A stretch of 44,441 bases of DNA from Bacillota bacterium (lineage in GTDB: Bacteria > Bacillota > Clostridia > Clostridiales > Clostridiaceae). The notes below the pieces were generated by a model. It was not told the DNA's origin. It ran no database searches and worked only from the letters and a program-made list of their open reading frames with translations. Below, piece by piece: positions 8,298 through 15,315 of this stretch. Each line of letters begins with the position of its first letter. The first letter of the stretch is position 1. The DNA lies in contig JAEZKY010000139.1 in NCBI GenBank assembly GCA_023435985.1, positions 1-44,441 of the forward strand. The letters run 5' to 3'. Made by a program: the position numbers and the translations under genes.

Positions 8298-9044
8298 ATG
8301 TCTTATTTCAAATATAAAAATTTTCATATTTATTACAAGATATATGGTGAAGGAAAACCTTTAGTTATGATACATGGGGATACAGCGTCCTCGAAAATGT
8401 TTATGCCAGAATTAAAATTCTATTCTAAAAACTTTAAGGTAATTTTGCTAGATTTAGTAGGTCAGGGAAAATCTCAAAGAGTAAGTAAGTTACCATTAAA
8501 TTATTGGAATTTTAATGGTATGTTAATTATTGAATTATGCAAATATATAGGTATTAGAAATGTTAATCTTTTAGGTACAAGCGGTGGGGCTATTATTGCT
8601 TTAAATGCTGTATTGGCGAATCCAAACTTATTTAATAAAATAATTTTGGATAGTTTTATGGGAGAAAATTTACAATATGAATTTGCTGAAAAAATTTTAT
8701 ATGATAGAAAAATATCAAAAAGTAAGCTAAGCTCAAAGTTATTTTGGTTTATGATGCATGGCTATGATTGGGAAAATGTTATTGACCAAAATACAAATTT
8801 AATTATGAATTTTGCAAGAGATATAGGCAATTTTTTTGAGTATGATCTTAAAAATATAAAAAATGATATCTTAATTACAGGAAGTTTGAAAGATGGTTTA
8901 ATACCTAATGTTGAAAATATATTAAAAAGCATTAACTCAAAAATAGAAAATTCTAAATTAGTTATTTTTAAGAATGGAAATCATCCGGCTATGTTTAGTA
9001 ATAAAAAAGAATTTAGAAATTTAGTGTTGAACTTTTTAAGGTAA
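8298..9044 (+). CDS. Alpha/beta hydrolase
   Basis: A 248-residue alpha/beta hydrolase. MIHGDTASSK gives the oxyanion H-G, LLGTSGGAII is the nucleophile elbow (G-T-S-G-G), the acid is probably Asp in TGSLKDGLIP, and the His is in NGNHPAMF. All four landmarks are in order and spaced as in the family, so it should be active as an esterase, lipase or related hydrolase. GGGAGG lies seven bases before the ATG. The gap 8089-8297 holds only a short AAATAACAGATTG trace of the dispersed repeat near 8148. Confidence 0.85.
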   Translation: MSYFKYKNFHIYYKIYGEGKPLVMIHGDTASSKMFMPELKFYSKNFKVILLDLVGQGKSQRVSKLPLNYWNFNGMLIIELCKYIGIRNVNLLGTSGGAIIALNAVLANPNLFNKIILDSFMGENLQYEFAEKILYDRKISKSKLSSKLFWFMMHGYDWENVIDQNTNLIMNFARDIGNFFEYDLKNIKNDILITGSLKDGLIPNVENILKSINSKIENSKLVIFKNGNHPAMFSNKKEFRNLVLNFLR

Positions 9045-9084
9045 ATTATAATGAATTTCAACAATATAGGTATATAAACTAATA

Positions 9085-9188
9085 AAAAAACTTCTTTTGA
9101 TTTATTTAATAAAGGAAGCCATAAATATACTTTTAAAAGTATATGTTTAGAAGATAATGAAGTAGTATTAAATTATGAAATCTATTGA
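9085..9188 (+). other. Short open frame, possible gene tail
   Basis: A frame without a start reads NKGSHKYTFKSICLEDNEVV and ends at TGA 9186-9188. It looks protein-like and not random, but I cannot name a family. It may be the tail of a lost gene between the hydrolase and the terminator at 9251. Confidence 0.2.
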
Positions 9189-9250
9189 AGATCTAAAAAA
9201 ATATTCTTAGACAAATAATATTTAGATTTTAGGAACAGGCTATATGAATT

Positions 9251-9300
9251 ATAAAGGCAGATTAAGTTATAGATACTTAACCTGCCTTTATTGTTTTCTT
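9251..9300 (+). terminator. Strong terminator, second copy of the 6770 hairpin
   Basis: ATAAAGGCAG (9251-9260) pairs perfectly with CTGCCTTTAT (9282-9291), followed by TGTTTTCTTTTT. The loop text is shared with the 6770-6818 hairpin. Confidence 0.8.
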
Positions 9301-9301
9301 T

Positions 9302-9484
9302 TTGATTGTGCCTAAATATGACTGGCGGAGCGATTTGAGTAAAATTGATGTTTCAATAGATGGAAACTCATTTACAGAAAAAGTATCAGTAAACAATCCT
9401 ATAATGAATTTGTTTGCAGGTTTGTATCTAAAAAAACAACAATCACTCTATATAGCAGATTTAAAAAAAGAACTTGGAGAATAA
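9302..9484 (+). pseudogene. Probable 3' remnant of an unrecognised gene
   Basis: A 60-codon open frame opening with TTG inside the T tract of the preceding terminator and with no ribosome site. The text KYDWRSDLSKIDVSIDGNSF and the amphipathic C terminus LYIADLKKELGE look like genuine protein. The most likely reading is that a terminator-bearing segment replaced the 5' part of a longer gene. I do not recognise the family. Confidence 0.35.
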
Positions 9485-9570
9485 ATTTTAAAAAATAAGT
9501 TGAAATACATTTTAAAGCATTATATGATGAATTCAGGCATCGATGTACTATATTAAAGAGAAGGAAAATT

Positions 9571-10026
9571 ATGGATATTAATATTGAAATGATACCATCA
9601 TATAAAATTGCTTATATACGAAAATTAGGCCCTTATGGGTTAGAAAATATGCAAGTAATGGAACAATTAAAAAGCTTGGCTAGAGAAAAAGATTTACTTA
9701 ATGAAAGTTCAATCATATTAGGAATAGCTCAAGATGATCCTAAGTTTACGGAACCTAAAGATTGCCGTTATGATGCATGTTTAGTTGTTTTTGATGAATT
9801 TGAGACTAATAATAAGGACATTAATTTTGGAAAAACTATCGGTGGAAAACATTGTGTATTTAAAATAAATCATACAATGGATGCTATGCAAAAAGCGTGG
9901 ATTGAAATATTTTCGGAGTTATTAAAAAGAAATTATGAAGTTGATGATAGAAGACCTATTTTTGAACGTTATGCAATGCCGATGATAAATAACCATTATT
10001 GTGAAATTTGTGTGCCAATATTATAA
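9571..10026 (+). CDS. GyrI-like small-molecule-binding domain protein
   Basis: A 151-residue stand-alone GyrI-like/effector-binding domain (SbmC, Rob and BmrR C-terminal fold). It begins INIEMIPSYKIAYIRKLGPY, the typical strand with an I-A-x-x-R-x-x-G-P-Y block, and ends FERYAMPMINNHYCEICVPI, the usual closing Y-x-x-x-P-x-x-x-E-I-x-I-P-I. Such proteins bind cationic drugs or inhibit gyrase. It has no DNA-binding part. AAGGAAA precedes the ATG. A relic of a paralogue lies at 6694-6756. Confidence 0.8.
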   Translation: MDINIEMIPSYKIAYIRKLGPYGLENMQVMEQLKSLAREKDLLNESSIILGIAQDDPKFTEPKDCRYDACLVVFDEFETNNKDINFGKTIGGKHCVFKINHTMDAMQKAWIEIFSELLKRNYEVDDRRPIFERYAMPMINNHYCEICVPIL

Positions 10027-10475
10027 AAGAATGTTACATTCAAGGAAAAGAATTTACCGATAAAGAAGTGTCACAAAAACTTTATGGAAGAATCAAAGCC
10101 ATGGCAAATGAATGGGAAAATCTATGTAGTCTATATAAAACGGAATATGAAAATATAAAACAGAAATTGCCATTAAGTCTGCAAGCATTAAGAAATTATC
10201 ATTTTCATGATAATAAAGTGTTATCATTGAAAAAAGAGAGTAATGATATATTAATTATAGAACTAGAAGACTATACATTAATATTTAAAAATGTTATTCA
10301 ACTTGAAATAGTAGATGATATTGTAGGAGATATATGGATTGATGAAGAAGTACATTTGTCTGATACTGGAGAATTTGAGTTTCAAGTTCTATTTCTCGCG
10401 TCTCAAGGCTTATTAACTTTACATGAATTTAGTGTTATTGCAGATGATGTTATTATTGAAAGTAAGAGATATTAA
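10008..10475 (+). pseudogene. 5'-truncated DUF4085 family gene
   Basis: The open frame overlaps the end of the GyrI-like gene by 19 bases and has no ATG/GTG start or ribosome site near its beginning. The text FHDNKVLSL, WIDEEVHLSDTGEFEFQVLF and FSVIADDVII corresponds to the C-terminal half of DUF4085 proteins, normally about 240-270 residues. The first 100 or so residues are missing, so a deletion probably joined the two genes. It could still be read through from the GyrI-like mRNA, but initiation is unclear. Confidence 0.55.
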
Positions 10476-10492
10476 TAGTAGGTGGGGTTAGA

Positions 10493-10603
10493 ATGATAAT
10501 TATATTTATAATTATTTTATTATATTGCTGGTTAAATACTTCATTAAAAGAGATTAAGGAGCAATTAAATAAAATTGAAGAAATGATTAAAAATAAAGAG
10601 TAG
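10493..10603 (+). CDS. 36-residue small membrane protein
   Basis: ATG 10493 follows a GGTGGGG box and opens a 36-residue frame: a hydrophobic N-terminal helix (IIIFIIILLYCWL) and then a Lys/Glu heptad-like tail (LKEIKEQLNKIEEMIKNKE). This is the layout of small bitopic proteins with a cytoplasmic coiled coil. It ends four bases before the terminator of the A half at 10608. Function unknown. Confidence 0.55.
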   Translation: MIIIFIIILLYCWLNTSLKEIKEQLNKIEEMIKNKE

Positions 10604-10607
10604 ATTT

Positions 10608-10738
10608 AAGTATCGCATTGTTCAAAATAAAAAATGAATTTGCGGTACTTTTTTATATGTAGATTTGATACAGTAAATCATAAAAATGTTCTTTGGAAAT
10701 TGAATAATGAGATTTTTACAAAATATGCTATAATTAAT
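10608..10738 (+). repeat. Complete A-B copy of the dispersed repeat
   Basis: The A part is a terminator: AAGTATCGCA (10608-10617) pairs with TGCGGTACTT (10641-10650), then T6. The B part follows: ATATGTAGATTTGAT, GTTCTTTGGAAATTGAATAA, TTTTTACAAAATATG and an extended -10 TG-C-TATAAT with the hexamer at 10729-10734. It therefore ends one transcript and starts another within 130 bases. The 18 bases after the -10 match the 36218 copy. Confidence 0.8.
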
Positions 10739-10809
10739 GAAGAATAGTAAATTATATTGTGAATATAATCATTATCATATATAAAAAATGAAGTTAATAG
10801 GAGCATTAT

Positions 10810-10872
10810 ATGAAAAGAGTGTTATTCATATTATTAAATTATGAATCAATAAAATTAAATAGCAAATTGTGA
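10810..10872 (+). pseudogene. 20-codon frame cut off by a repeat fragment
   Basis: AATAGGAG precedes ATG 10810 and the frame starts MKRVLFILLNY, a hydrophobic beginning. From codon 11 it runs into an A-half fragment and stops. It looks like the first codons of a gene whose remainder was replaced by repeat DNA. Confidence 0.4.
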
Positions 10873-10875
10873 AAT
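10841..10875 (+). repeat. A-half fragment lacking the terminator
   Basis: ATGAATCAATAAAATTAAAT then AGCAAATTGTGAAAT matches the entry of the A half at 3038, but the hairpin is absent. It lies inside the short frame begun at 10810. Confidence 0.6.
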
Positions 10876-10912
10876 AACAAGGATCATTAATTAAATAAGA
10901 GGAAAATATAAA

Positions 10913-10981
10913 ATGATAAAGTTGTTTTTACTAATGTGTGGCAGTTATTTTATTAGTAAAAAAATAGTTGATTACAAATAA
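10913..10981 (+). CDS. Possible 22-codon leader peptide or small protein
   Basis: AGAGGAAA precedes ATG 10913; the frame reads MIKLFLLMCGSYFISKKIVD and ends 18 bases before the transporter start. The good ribosome site and tight spacing suggest translation, perhaps coupled to the transporter. No family recognised. Confidence 0.35.
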   Translation: MIKLFLLMCGSYFISKKIVDYK

Positions 10982-10999
10982 TTTAAAGGGGCCTAATTT

Positions 11000-12379
11000 A
11001 TGGACAATAAGCTTTTTCTTTCGAGGATAGCGCGAGCTATTCCATTTTCAATTGCGAATACTATGTCATTTATCCCTTTTTTCATTTATTCAGCAGTTAT
11101 AAAAATTGATGTTAATAATTTATCCATTATATTTCCTATTGTCTTATATTATGCATTTTATAAAACAAGTGTTTTAATTACAAAGGGAATCGGAAATGTA
11201 AATAATGCTGCGAAATTATCAAGGATATCATTAGCTATAGGAATGATTGGTTGTCTTATTGGCATGTTTGGAAGTGTTAATACTTTATTTTGGGATATTT
11301 CCGGAATATTAGTTGGTATATGTTCTTCTATTATTTTGCCAACATATCAAACTGTAAACTATCATGAACGAAAATATAACGATTCCAATTTAGATATAGT
11401 GGATTATTTAATCTGTGTAATATTTATTGTGATAATGATTGCTAGTATTGAATTGACCTTGTCAAATTTTATTTTATATACATTTTTGATTTTATTCATT
11501 TGTATATTTTTAGCCTATATTACAATGGATAAACTACCACATTTTCCACCAAAATCAAATAAATCTATTTTCAAAATGGGGACATTTTCTAAACAGGATT
11601 TGGAAGTATCAATTATTTTACTCATAATAGTGTTCAGTTTTAGATTAGCAAAACAGATAGGATATGCAGATATTCTTATAATAGCTGCTATATCTTTTAC
11701 CGCTCTCATGCTATTAATTATATGGTGGAAGAGCAAAAATTCTATTCAAATTGATTTGCCTAGCTGGTTCATAACAATGAGCATTTTTAATGGTATGTGC
11801 TCCGCGTTCATATTTATATACAGTATATTTTATGTAATTGTTATGAAAAATGATAATACATTAAATTCCATTTATATTGCTTTTGCAATAGGTTTAGTTC
11901 TAGCGCAATTTGTCAGAAAAAGTATATACAAAGTATTTAATTTTTTATCGCCATTATCAATAGATATTGTTGGAATGTGTTTAGGCACGGCATTATTATT
12001 ATCAAATTCTACCTTTGATATTGGAATTGGGATTTTATCTTTTTTTGTTTCAGCAAATAGTATTTTATTGAATCATACAATTTATAATTTTGAAGGGATA
12101 CTACAAGATGAACGATTAATAACAAAATATCGAATTACAACTATAGGAAGTATTATTCAACACGGAATATTAATTTTAAGTATCTTAATCATACCATTTT
12201 TAAACCAATTAGAATTTGACCAAATTCTACTAGATTATCGGTTTAAAGCCAAGGATTTTTATATGGTTAATTCTTTATTTTTTACCAGAGTCGTCTGTAT
12301 AATAATTATATTAGCTTTTGGTATCTATATATTAAAGAGTACGCATAATAAAAATATATATGAACAAGACTTGAAATAA
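11000..12379 (+). CDS. Polytopic membrane protein, probably MFS-like transporter
   Basis: A 459-residue protein with about 12 hydrophobic segments split by a polar central loop near residues 175-200 (DKLPHFPPKSNKS), the layout of a major facilitator. No signature motif A is convincing, so family membership is inferred from topology. AAAGGGG precedes ATG 11000. The gene lies between two repeat copies, and its stop codon is inside the A half of the second. Substrate unknown. Confidence 0.6.
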   Translation: MDNKLFLSRIARAIPFSIANTMSFIPFFIYSAVIKIDVNNLSIIFPIVLYYAFYKTSVLITKGIGNVNNAAKLSRISLAIGMIGCLIGMFGSVNTLFWDISGILVGICSSIILPTYQTVNYHERKYNDSNLDIVDYLICVIFIVIMIASIELTLSNFILYTFLILFICIFLAYITMDKLPHFPPKSNKSIFKMGTFSKQDLEVSIILLIIVFSFRLAKQIGYADILIIAAISFTALMLLIIWWKSKNSIQIDLPSWFITMSIFNGMCSAFIFIYSIFYVIVMKNDNTLNSIYIAFAIGLVLAQFVRKSIYKVFNFLSPLSIDIVGMCLGTALLLSNSTFDIGIGILSFFVSANSILLNHTIYNFEGILQDERLITKYRITTIGSIIQHGILILSILIIPFLNQLEFDQILLDYRFKAKDFYMVNSLFFTRVVCIIIILAFGIYILKSTHNKNIYEQDLK

Positions 12380-12490
12380 ATAACAGATTGTAAAATCGCA
12401 TTATTCAAGATGTATATTTGGTGCAGCAAACTAAGAAGATGTTCTCTGAAAATTGAATAATCTGATATTTACAATTTATATTACAATTGA
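12377..12490 (+). repeat. A-B copy with the terminator arm deleted
   Basis: The A entry AATAAATAACAGATTGTAAA overlaps the transporter stop codon, reaches ATTATTCAAGA, then jumps directly into the B text (TGTATATTTGGTGCAGCAAA, ATGTTCTCTGAAAATTGAAT). The right arm of the terminator is lost. The -10 has decayed to TACAAT (12482-12487) without the TG. Read-through into the next gene is thus likely. Confidence 0.75.
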
Positions 12491-12595
12491 TTCATGATAG
12501 TGAATTTGGGTTAATAAAGAAAAAATTATTACTTTTGATTATTATTTATAATTATAAAATATAATTTATATTATTGAATTATGAAAGGATATTTA

Positions 12596-12901
12596 ATGAT
12601 GAATAACAAGTTAAGTTTAAGAGTTATAAGCAAAAATTTGTATATTTTAGTTTTTTGTATATTAACAACTGTAAATTTTATGAGAGATGTGAACCAGTCT
12701 ATTTATAAACCTGAGTATATTAAGGAAACACTAAATATAAATAGTGTCCAATATTCACTTTTAAGTTTGAAGATTGATGTTATACATGGCAGTTTACATA
12801 AATTATATACAATATATAATTATCCGTTAATACCCATAATTATAGGAATAATATACAATATATATTTTTTAGTAAAAATTTACAGGAATAAAGATAATTA
12901 A
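12596..12901 (+). CDS. Small two-span membrane protein, unknown
   Basis: A 101-residue protein with a hydrophobic helix near residues 15-30 (LYILVFCILTTVNF) and a second near the C terminus (LIPIIIGIIYNIYFLVKIY) ending in RNKDN. The middle 45 residues are polar and would lie outside. ATG 12596 is chosen because AAAGGA (12584-12589) lies six bases before it, while the first ATG of the frame at 12581 precedes that box. It is bordered by repeat halves on both sides. No family recognised. Confidence 0.55.
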   Translation: MMNNKLSLRVISKNLYILVFCILTTVNFMRDVNQSIYKPEYIKETLNINSVQYSLLSLKIDVIHGSLHKLYTIYNYPLIPIIIGIIYNIYFLVKIYRNKDN

Positions 12902-12913
12902 TAGCATTCGTGT

Positions 12914-12958
12914 ATCATGAATCAATAAAAATAAGTAGTAAATTGTAAAATCGTATTA
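12914..12958 (+). repeat. A half cut inside the terminator
   Basis: ATCATGAATCAATAAAAATA then AGTAGTAAATTGTAAAATCGTATTATT match the A half, 13 bases after the membrane-protein stop, but the right terminator arm is missing. The matching B half appears 480 bases later, beyond a leftward gene, so that gene may have been inserted within one A-B unit. Confidence 0.75.
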
Positions 12959-12996
12959 TTAATTTAGACAAGAATAATTTAATTGTTCTATAAGAT

Positions 12997-13320
12997 TTAT
13001 TGTGTAATGGTTGCTGTACTAGGACCTAGTATTGCAATTTTATCGACGAGTTTGAAAGGTCCAATATTATATTTAATCGAGTTTGGTTCTAAACGACGTG
13101 ACTCCATGACCTCTTGGTTACCATCTATTCTAATCATAAAAACCGTTGCAGCAGAGGAATTCTGAATGTCATATGTGACATTTTCCATGAGTTTTAAGTC
13201 TCTTATGCTATAAACACCTTCAGATAATTTTAAATTCAGTGGTTGTGCTCTAACAGTTAAAGTATTTACGCTGAATGATAAAAACAAAAAAATAGAGAAT
13301 AAAATAGCTAATTTTCTCAT
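12997..13320 (-). CDS. Small exported protein, unknown
   Basis: A 107-residue protein with a clear signal peptide: MRKLAILFSIFLFLSFSVNT followed by a probable AQP or VRA cleavage site near residue 25. The mature part is polar and beta-rich (VYSIRDLKLMENVTYDIQNS) with no Cys. GGAAG lies before the start on the minus strand. It is the only leftward gene between 7200 and 15300 and splits an A half from a B half. No family recognised. Confidence 0.65.
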   Translation of the reverse strand: MRKLAILFSIFLFLSFSVNTLTVRAQPLNLKLSEGVYSIRDLKLMENVTYDIQNSSAATVFMIRIDGNQEVMESRRLEPNSIKYNIGPFKLVDKIAILGPSTATITQ

Positions 13321-13435
13321 TGCTTAACTTCCTTTCATAATGTACTCCATATAATTTAAATTAGTTTTATTATGTGTAAATGATAAAAAGATATTCAAAA
13401 TAAACTCTTAATTAACTACGTAATACTAAGATATT

Positions 13436-13525
13436 AGGCAGTATGTAGAAAGTGCGTATCAAATTAAGAAGTGTTCTTTGAAAATTGAATAATATGATAT
13501 TTACAAAATATGTTATGATTTAATT
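13436..13525 (+). repeat. B half of the dispersed repeat
   Basis: GGCAGTATGTAGAAAGTGCG, then GTTCTTTGAAAATTGAATAA, TTTACAAAATATG and an extended -10 TG-T-TATGAT with the hexamer at 13514-13519, 61 bases before the racemase start. The A half expected upstream is at 12914. Confidence 0.8.
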
Positions 13526-13579
13526 AGTATGATGAATTAATACAAAGCAAAGTTTATTTATATGTATGAGGTGGTTGTT

Positions 13580-14272
13580 ATGAAAAAGTTAGGGTTAATT
13601 GGTGGTATGGGTCCTGAATCTACATTAGTATATTATCATGATATTGTGTATAAGTTTCAAAAAGAAGAGCCAAATGGATATTTCCCAGCATTGACAATTG
13701 AAACAGTAAATATGTATGAAATGTTGGAGTTTTGTAAAAGTAAGGATTATTTGGGTTTGACAGAATATCTAATAGGAGCTATAGAGAATGTAATTGCTAG
13801 TGGAGCAGATTTCATTGCACTTGCATCAAATACTCCACATGTTGTATTTGATGAATTAGAAAAACGGTCAAGTGTTCAAATGTTAAGTATTGTTAAACCA
13901 GTATATAAAGCTATAGATAAATTGGGGTTAAAAAAGATTGCATTGTTGGGTACTGCCTTTACAATGGAGGAAGAATATTTCAAGAAATTGTTTATTGAAA
14001 ATGGTGTTGAGGTTGTTATACCTAAGAAAAGTGAAAGAAAATATATTGATGAAAAGATAGCAAAAGAATTAGAATTTGGAGTGATAAAAAAAGATACTAA
14101 GATCGAGATGGATGTAATTATTAATAGACTGATAGAGCAGGAAGAGATTCAAGGAATTATATTTGGCTGTACGGAATTACCATTGCTTTATAGAGATGAT
14201 GAATTCTCAGTTCCTTGCTTTGATACGATGAAATTACATATTGCAGGTATTGTGGATTATATGCTTGAGTAA
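13580..14272 (+). CDS. Aspartate/glutamate racemase family protein
   Basis: A 230-residue Asp/Glu racemase-fold protein. The N terminus KKLGLIGGMGPEST is the family signature, and the C-terminal catalytic block GIIFGCTELPLL keeps its Cys. The N-terminal block, normally C-N-T-x-H, reads ASNTPH, so the first catalytic Cys is Ser. E. coli L-DER-type enzymes also lack that Cys (Thr there) and act on one enantiomer, so altered stereospecificity or an isomerase role is plausible. GAGGTGG precedes ATG 13580; the in-frame ATG 13562 lies before that box. Probable promoter: the B half upstream. Confidence 0.8.
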   Translation: MKKLGLIGGMGPESTLVYYHDIVYKFQKEEPNGYFPALTIETVNMYEMLEFCKSKDYLGLTEYLIGAIENVIASGADFIALASNTPHVVFDELEKRSSVQMLSIVKPVYKAIDKLGLKKIALLGTAFTMEEEYFKKLFIENGVEVVIPKKSERKYIDEKIAKELEFGVIKKDTKIEMDVIINRLIEQEEIQGIIFGCTELPLLYRDDEFSVPCFDTMKLHIAGIVDYMLE

Positions 14273-14311
14273 TATTAAATCATGAGCATATAATCTTCCG
14301 GTAGTATGTAC

Positions 14312-14374
14312 AAATAAAAATAAATAGTAAATTGTATAATCGTATTATTCAATAATTGGATTTACGATTTTTTT
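14312..14374 (+). repeat. A half with intact terminator
   Basis: AATAAAAATAAATAGTAAAT and TGTATAATCG lead to the two-part hairpin AATCG/CGATT with inner ATTCAA/TTGGAT, followed by seven T. It lies 40 bases after the racemase stop. The homology to the 30188 copy continues to about 14470. Confidence 0.8.
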
Positions 14375-14399
14375 AGTGCATAATTCTAAAATTAGACAA

Positions 14400-14420
14400 A
14401 AAAAGTCCCAATAAAGGGAT
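14400..14420 (-). terminator. Leftward terminator-like hairpin
   Basis: Read leftward, TCCC-TTTATT-GGGA is followed by CTTTTTTT. The equivalent stem at 30283-30298 is stronger and closes the sigma gene there. Here no leftward gene reaches it, so it is probably a relic carried with the repeat block. Confidence 0.45.
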
Positions 14421-14556
14421 GAAATGAGGATATCAGTTTTAACATGAGTACACTATTATTATGTGAAAACTTGAAAAATATATTCACGATAAAATGAGTC
14501 AAATTTATTTTAAAATTTTTGATTAGAAATCCTCTTATATTAATTGGGGACTTTTT
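14400..14556. repeat. Gene-free 157-base segment bounded by inverted ends
   Basis: AAAAAGTCCCAAT (14400-14412) is inverted as ATTGGGGACTTTTT (14543-14556), with one extra G. The interior has no open frame of note. The rest of the gap 14273-14724 shows no gene. It could be a small non-autonomous element or a pair of terminators. Confidence 0.35.
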
Positions 14557-14724
14557 ACTTTAGTTATATATTTTATGGTAGCAGATGGTATTGTTTCAGA
14601 TAGAAAGCATAAATAAAGTTATTTGACAATGGTTTGATATAAAGCTATTTTACTATTTAGTTAAGTATGCTGTGCAGAAATTAAATAAAAAAATGTAAGT
14701 GAGATAAAGTAGGAGGAAAGTAAT

Positions 14725-15126
14725 ATATTAAAAACAAAGATTTATAGAAACATGGCCAAGCTAAATAATATTGATATGTTTTATTTTGATACAAAGACAC
14801 AAGGGACGACTATTGTGTGTCTTCATGGAATGCATGGACGAGCAGAAACCTGGTCTGAATTTATTGAGCATTATGGGAAGCAGTACAGAATTATTGCACC
14901 AGATCAGAGAGGGCATGGATTGAGTAGTAAACCTATATCTAAATATACAGTTGAAGAAATGGCTGAGGATATAATTGAATTATTAGATTTTCTAAAGATA
15001 GATTCAGTAATTCTAGTGGGACACTCAATGGGAGGAGGAATTGCCGGATATTTAGCAGCAGTATATCCTGAGTATGTAAAAGCCTTAGCTATACTCGATA
15101 AATCAGCGGCTGGACCAAAGAAATAG
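14725..15126 (+). pseudogene. Alpha/beta hydrolase, start codon lost and 3' half missing
   Basis: The frame carries the first half of an alpha/beta hydrolase: VCLHGMHGRAETW (oxyanion), APDQRGHGLS and the elbow VGHSMGGGIAG, but ends after residue 124 of the ATG-initiated frame, while the family is about 260-280 residues and needs the missing Asp and His. AGGAGG at 14711-14716 is eight bases before an in-frame ATA at 14725, apparently a mutated ATG; the first real ATG (14752) is 35 bases from the box. The stop is immediately next to the MITE-like element. Confidence 0.75.
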
Positions 15127-15301
15127 CTGGACAGTCAAAAGTTTTATAAAAAAGCAAGCTACTTACGTAAAAACATTTTTCGCATTATGTGTAAAAATGC
15201 GAATTTAAGCATAACTAAAATAATTAAAAACAAGCAAGCAAATCCTTCATTTTATGAGGATCTACAAGCTTGTTAATTGAACAGAATTCTTGACTGTCCA
15301 G
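15127..15301. mobile_element. MITE-like element, 175 bp
   Basis: Perfect 12-base terminal inverted repeats CTGGACAGTCAA (15127-15138) and TTGACTGTCCAG (15290-15301), extending imperfectly to about 19 bases. No coding potential. Two internal hairpins: TTCGCATT/AATGCGAA (15179-15203) and AACAAGC..ATCCT/AGGAT..GCTTGTT (15229-15274). It starts at the stop codon of a truncated hydrolase and ends 15 bases before the alpha-galactosidase 3' end. No clear target duplication is seen, so insertion is inferred from ends and position. Confidence 0.6.
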
Positions 15302-15315
15302 TATATTAAGTTTTT

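Noticed and set aside
9302..9484. Independent small protein gene
   Set aside because: It opens inside a terminator T tract without a ribosome site, so a gene remnant is the better reading; kept only as a low-confidence entry.
13501..13520. TTTACA and GTTATG in the B half as a BotR-class promoter
   Set aside because: The two boxes are only about seven bases apart instead of 16-17, and the extended -10 reading fits better.
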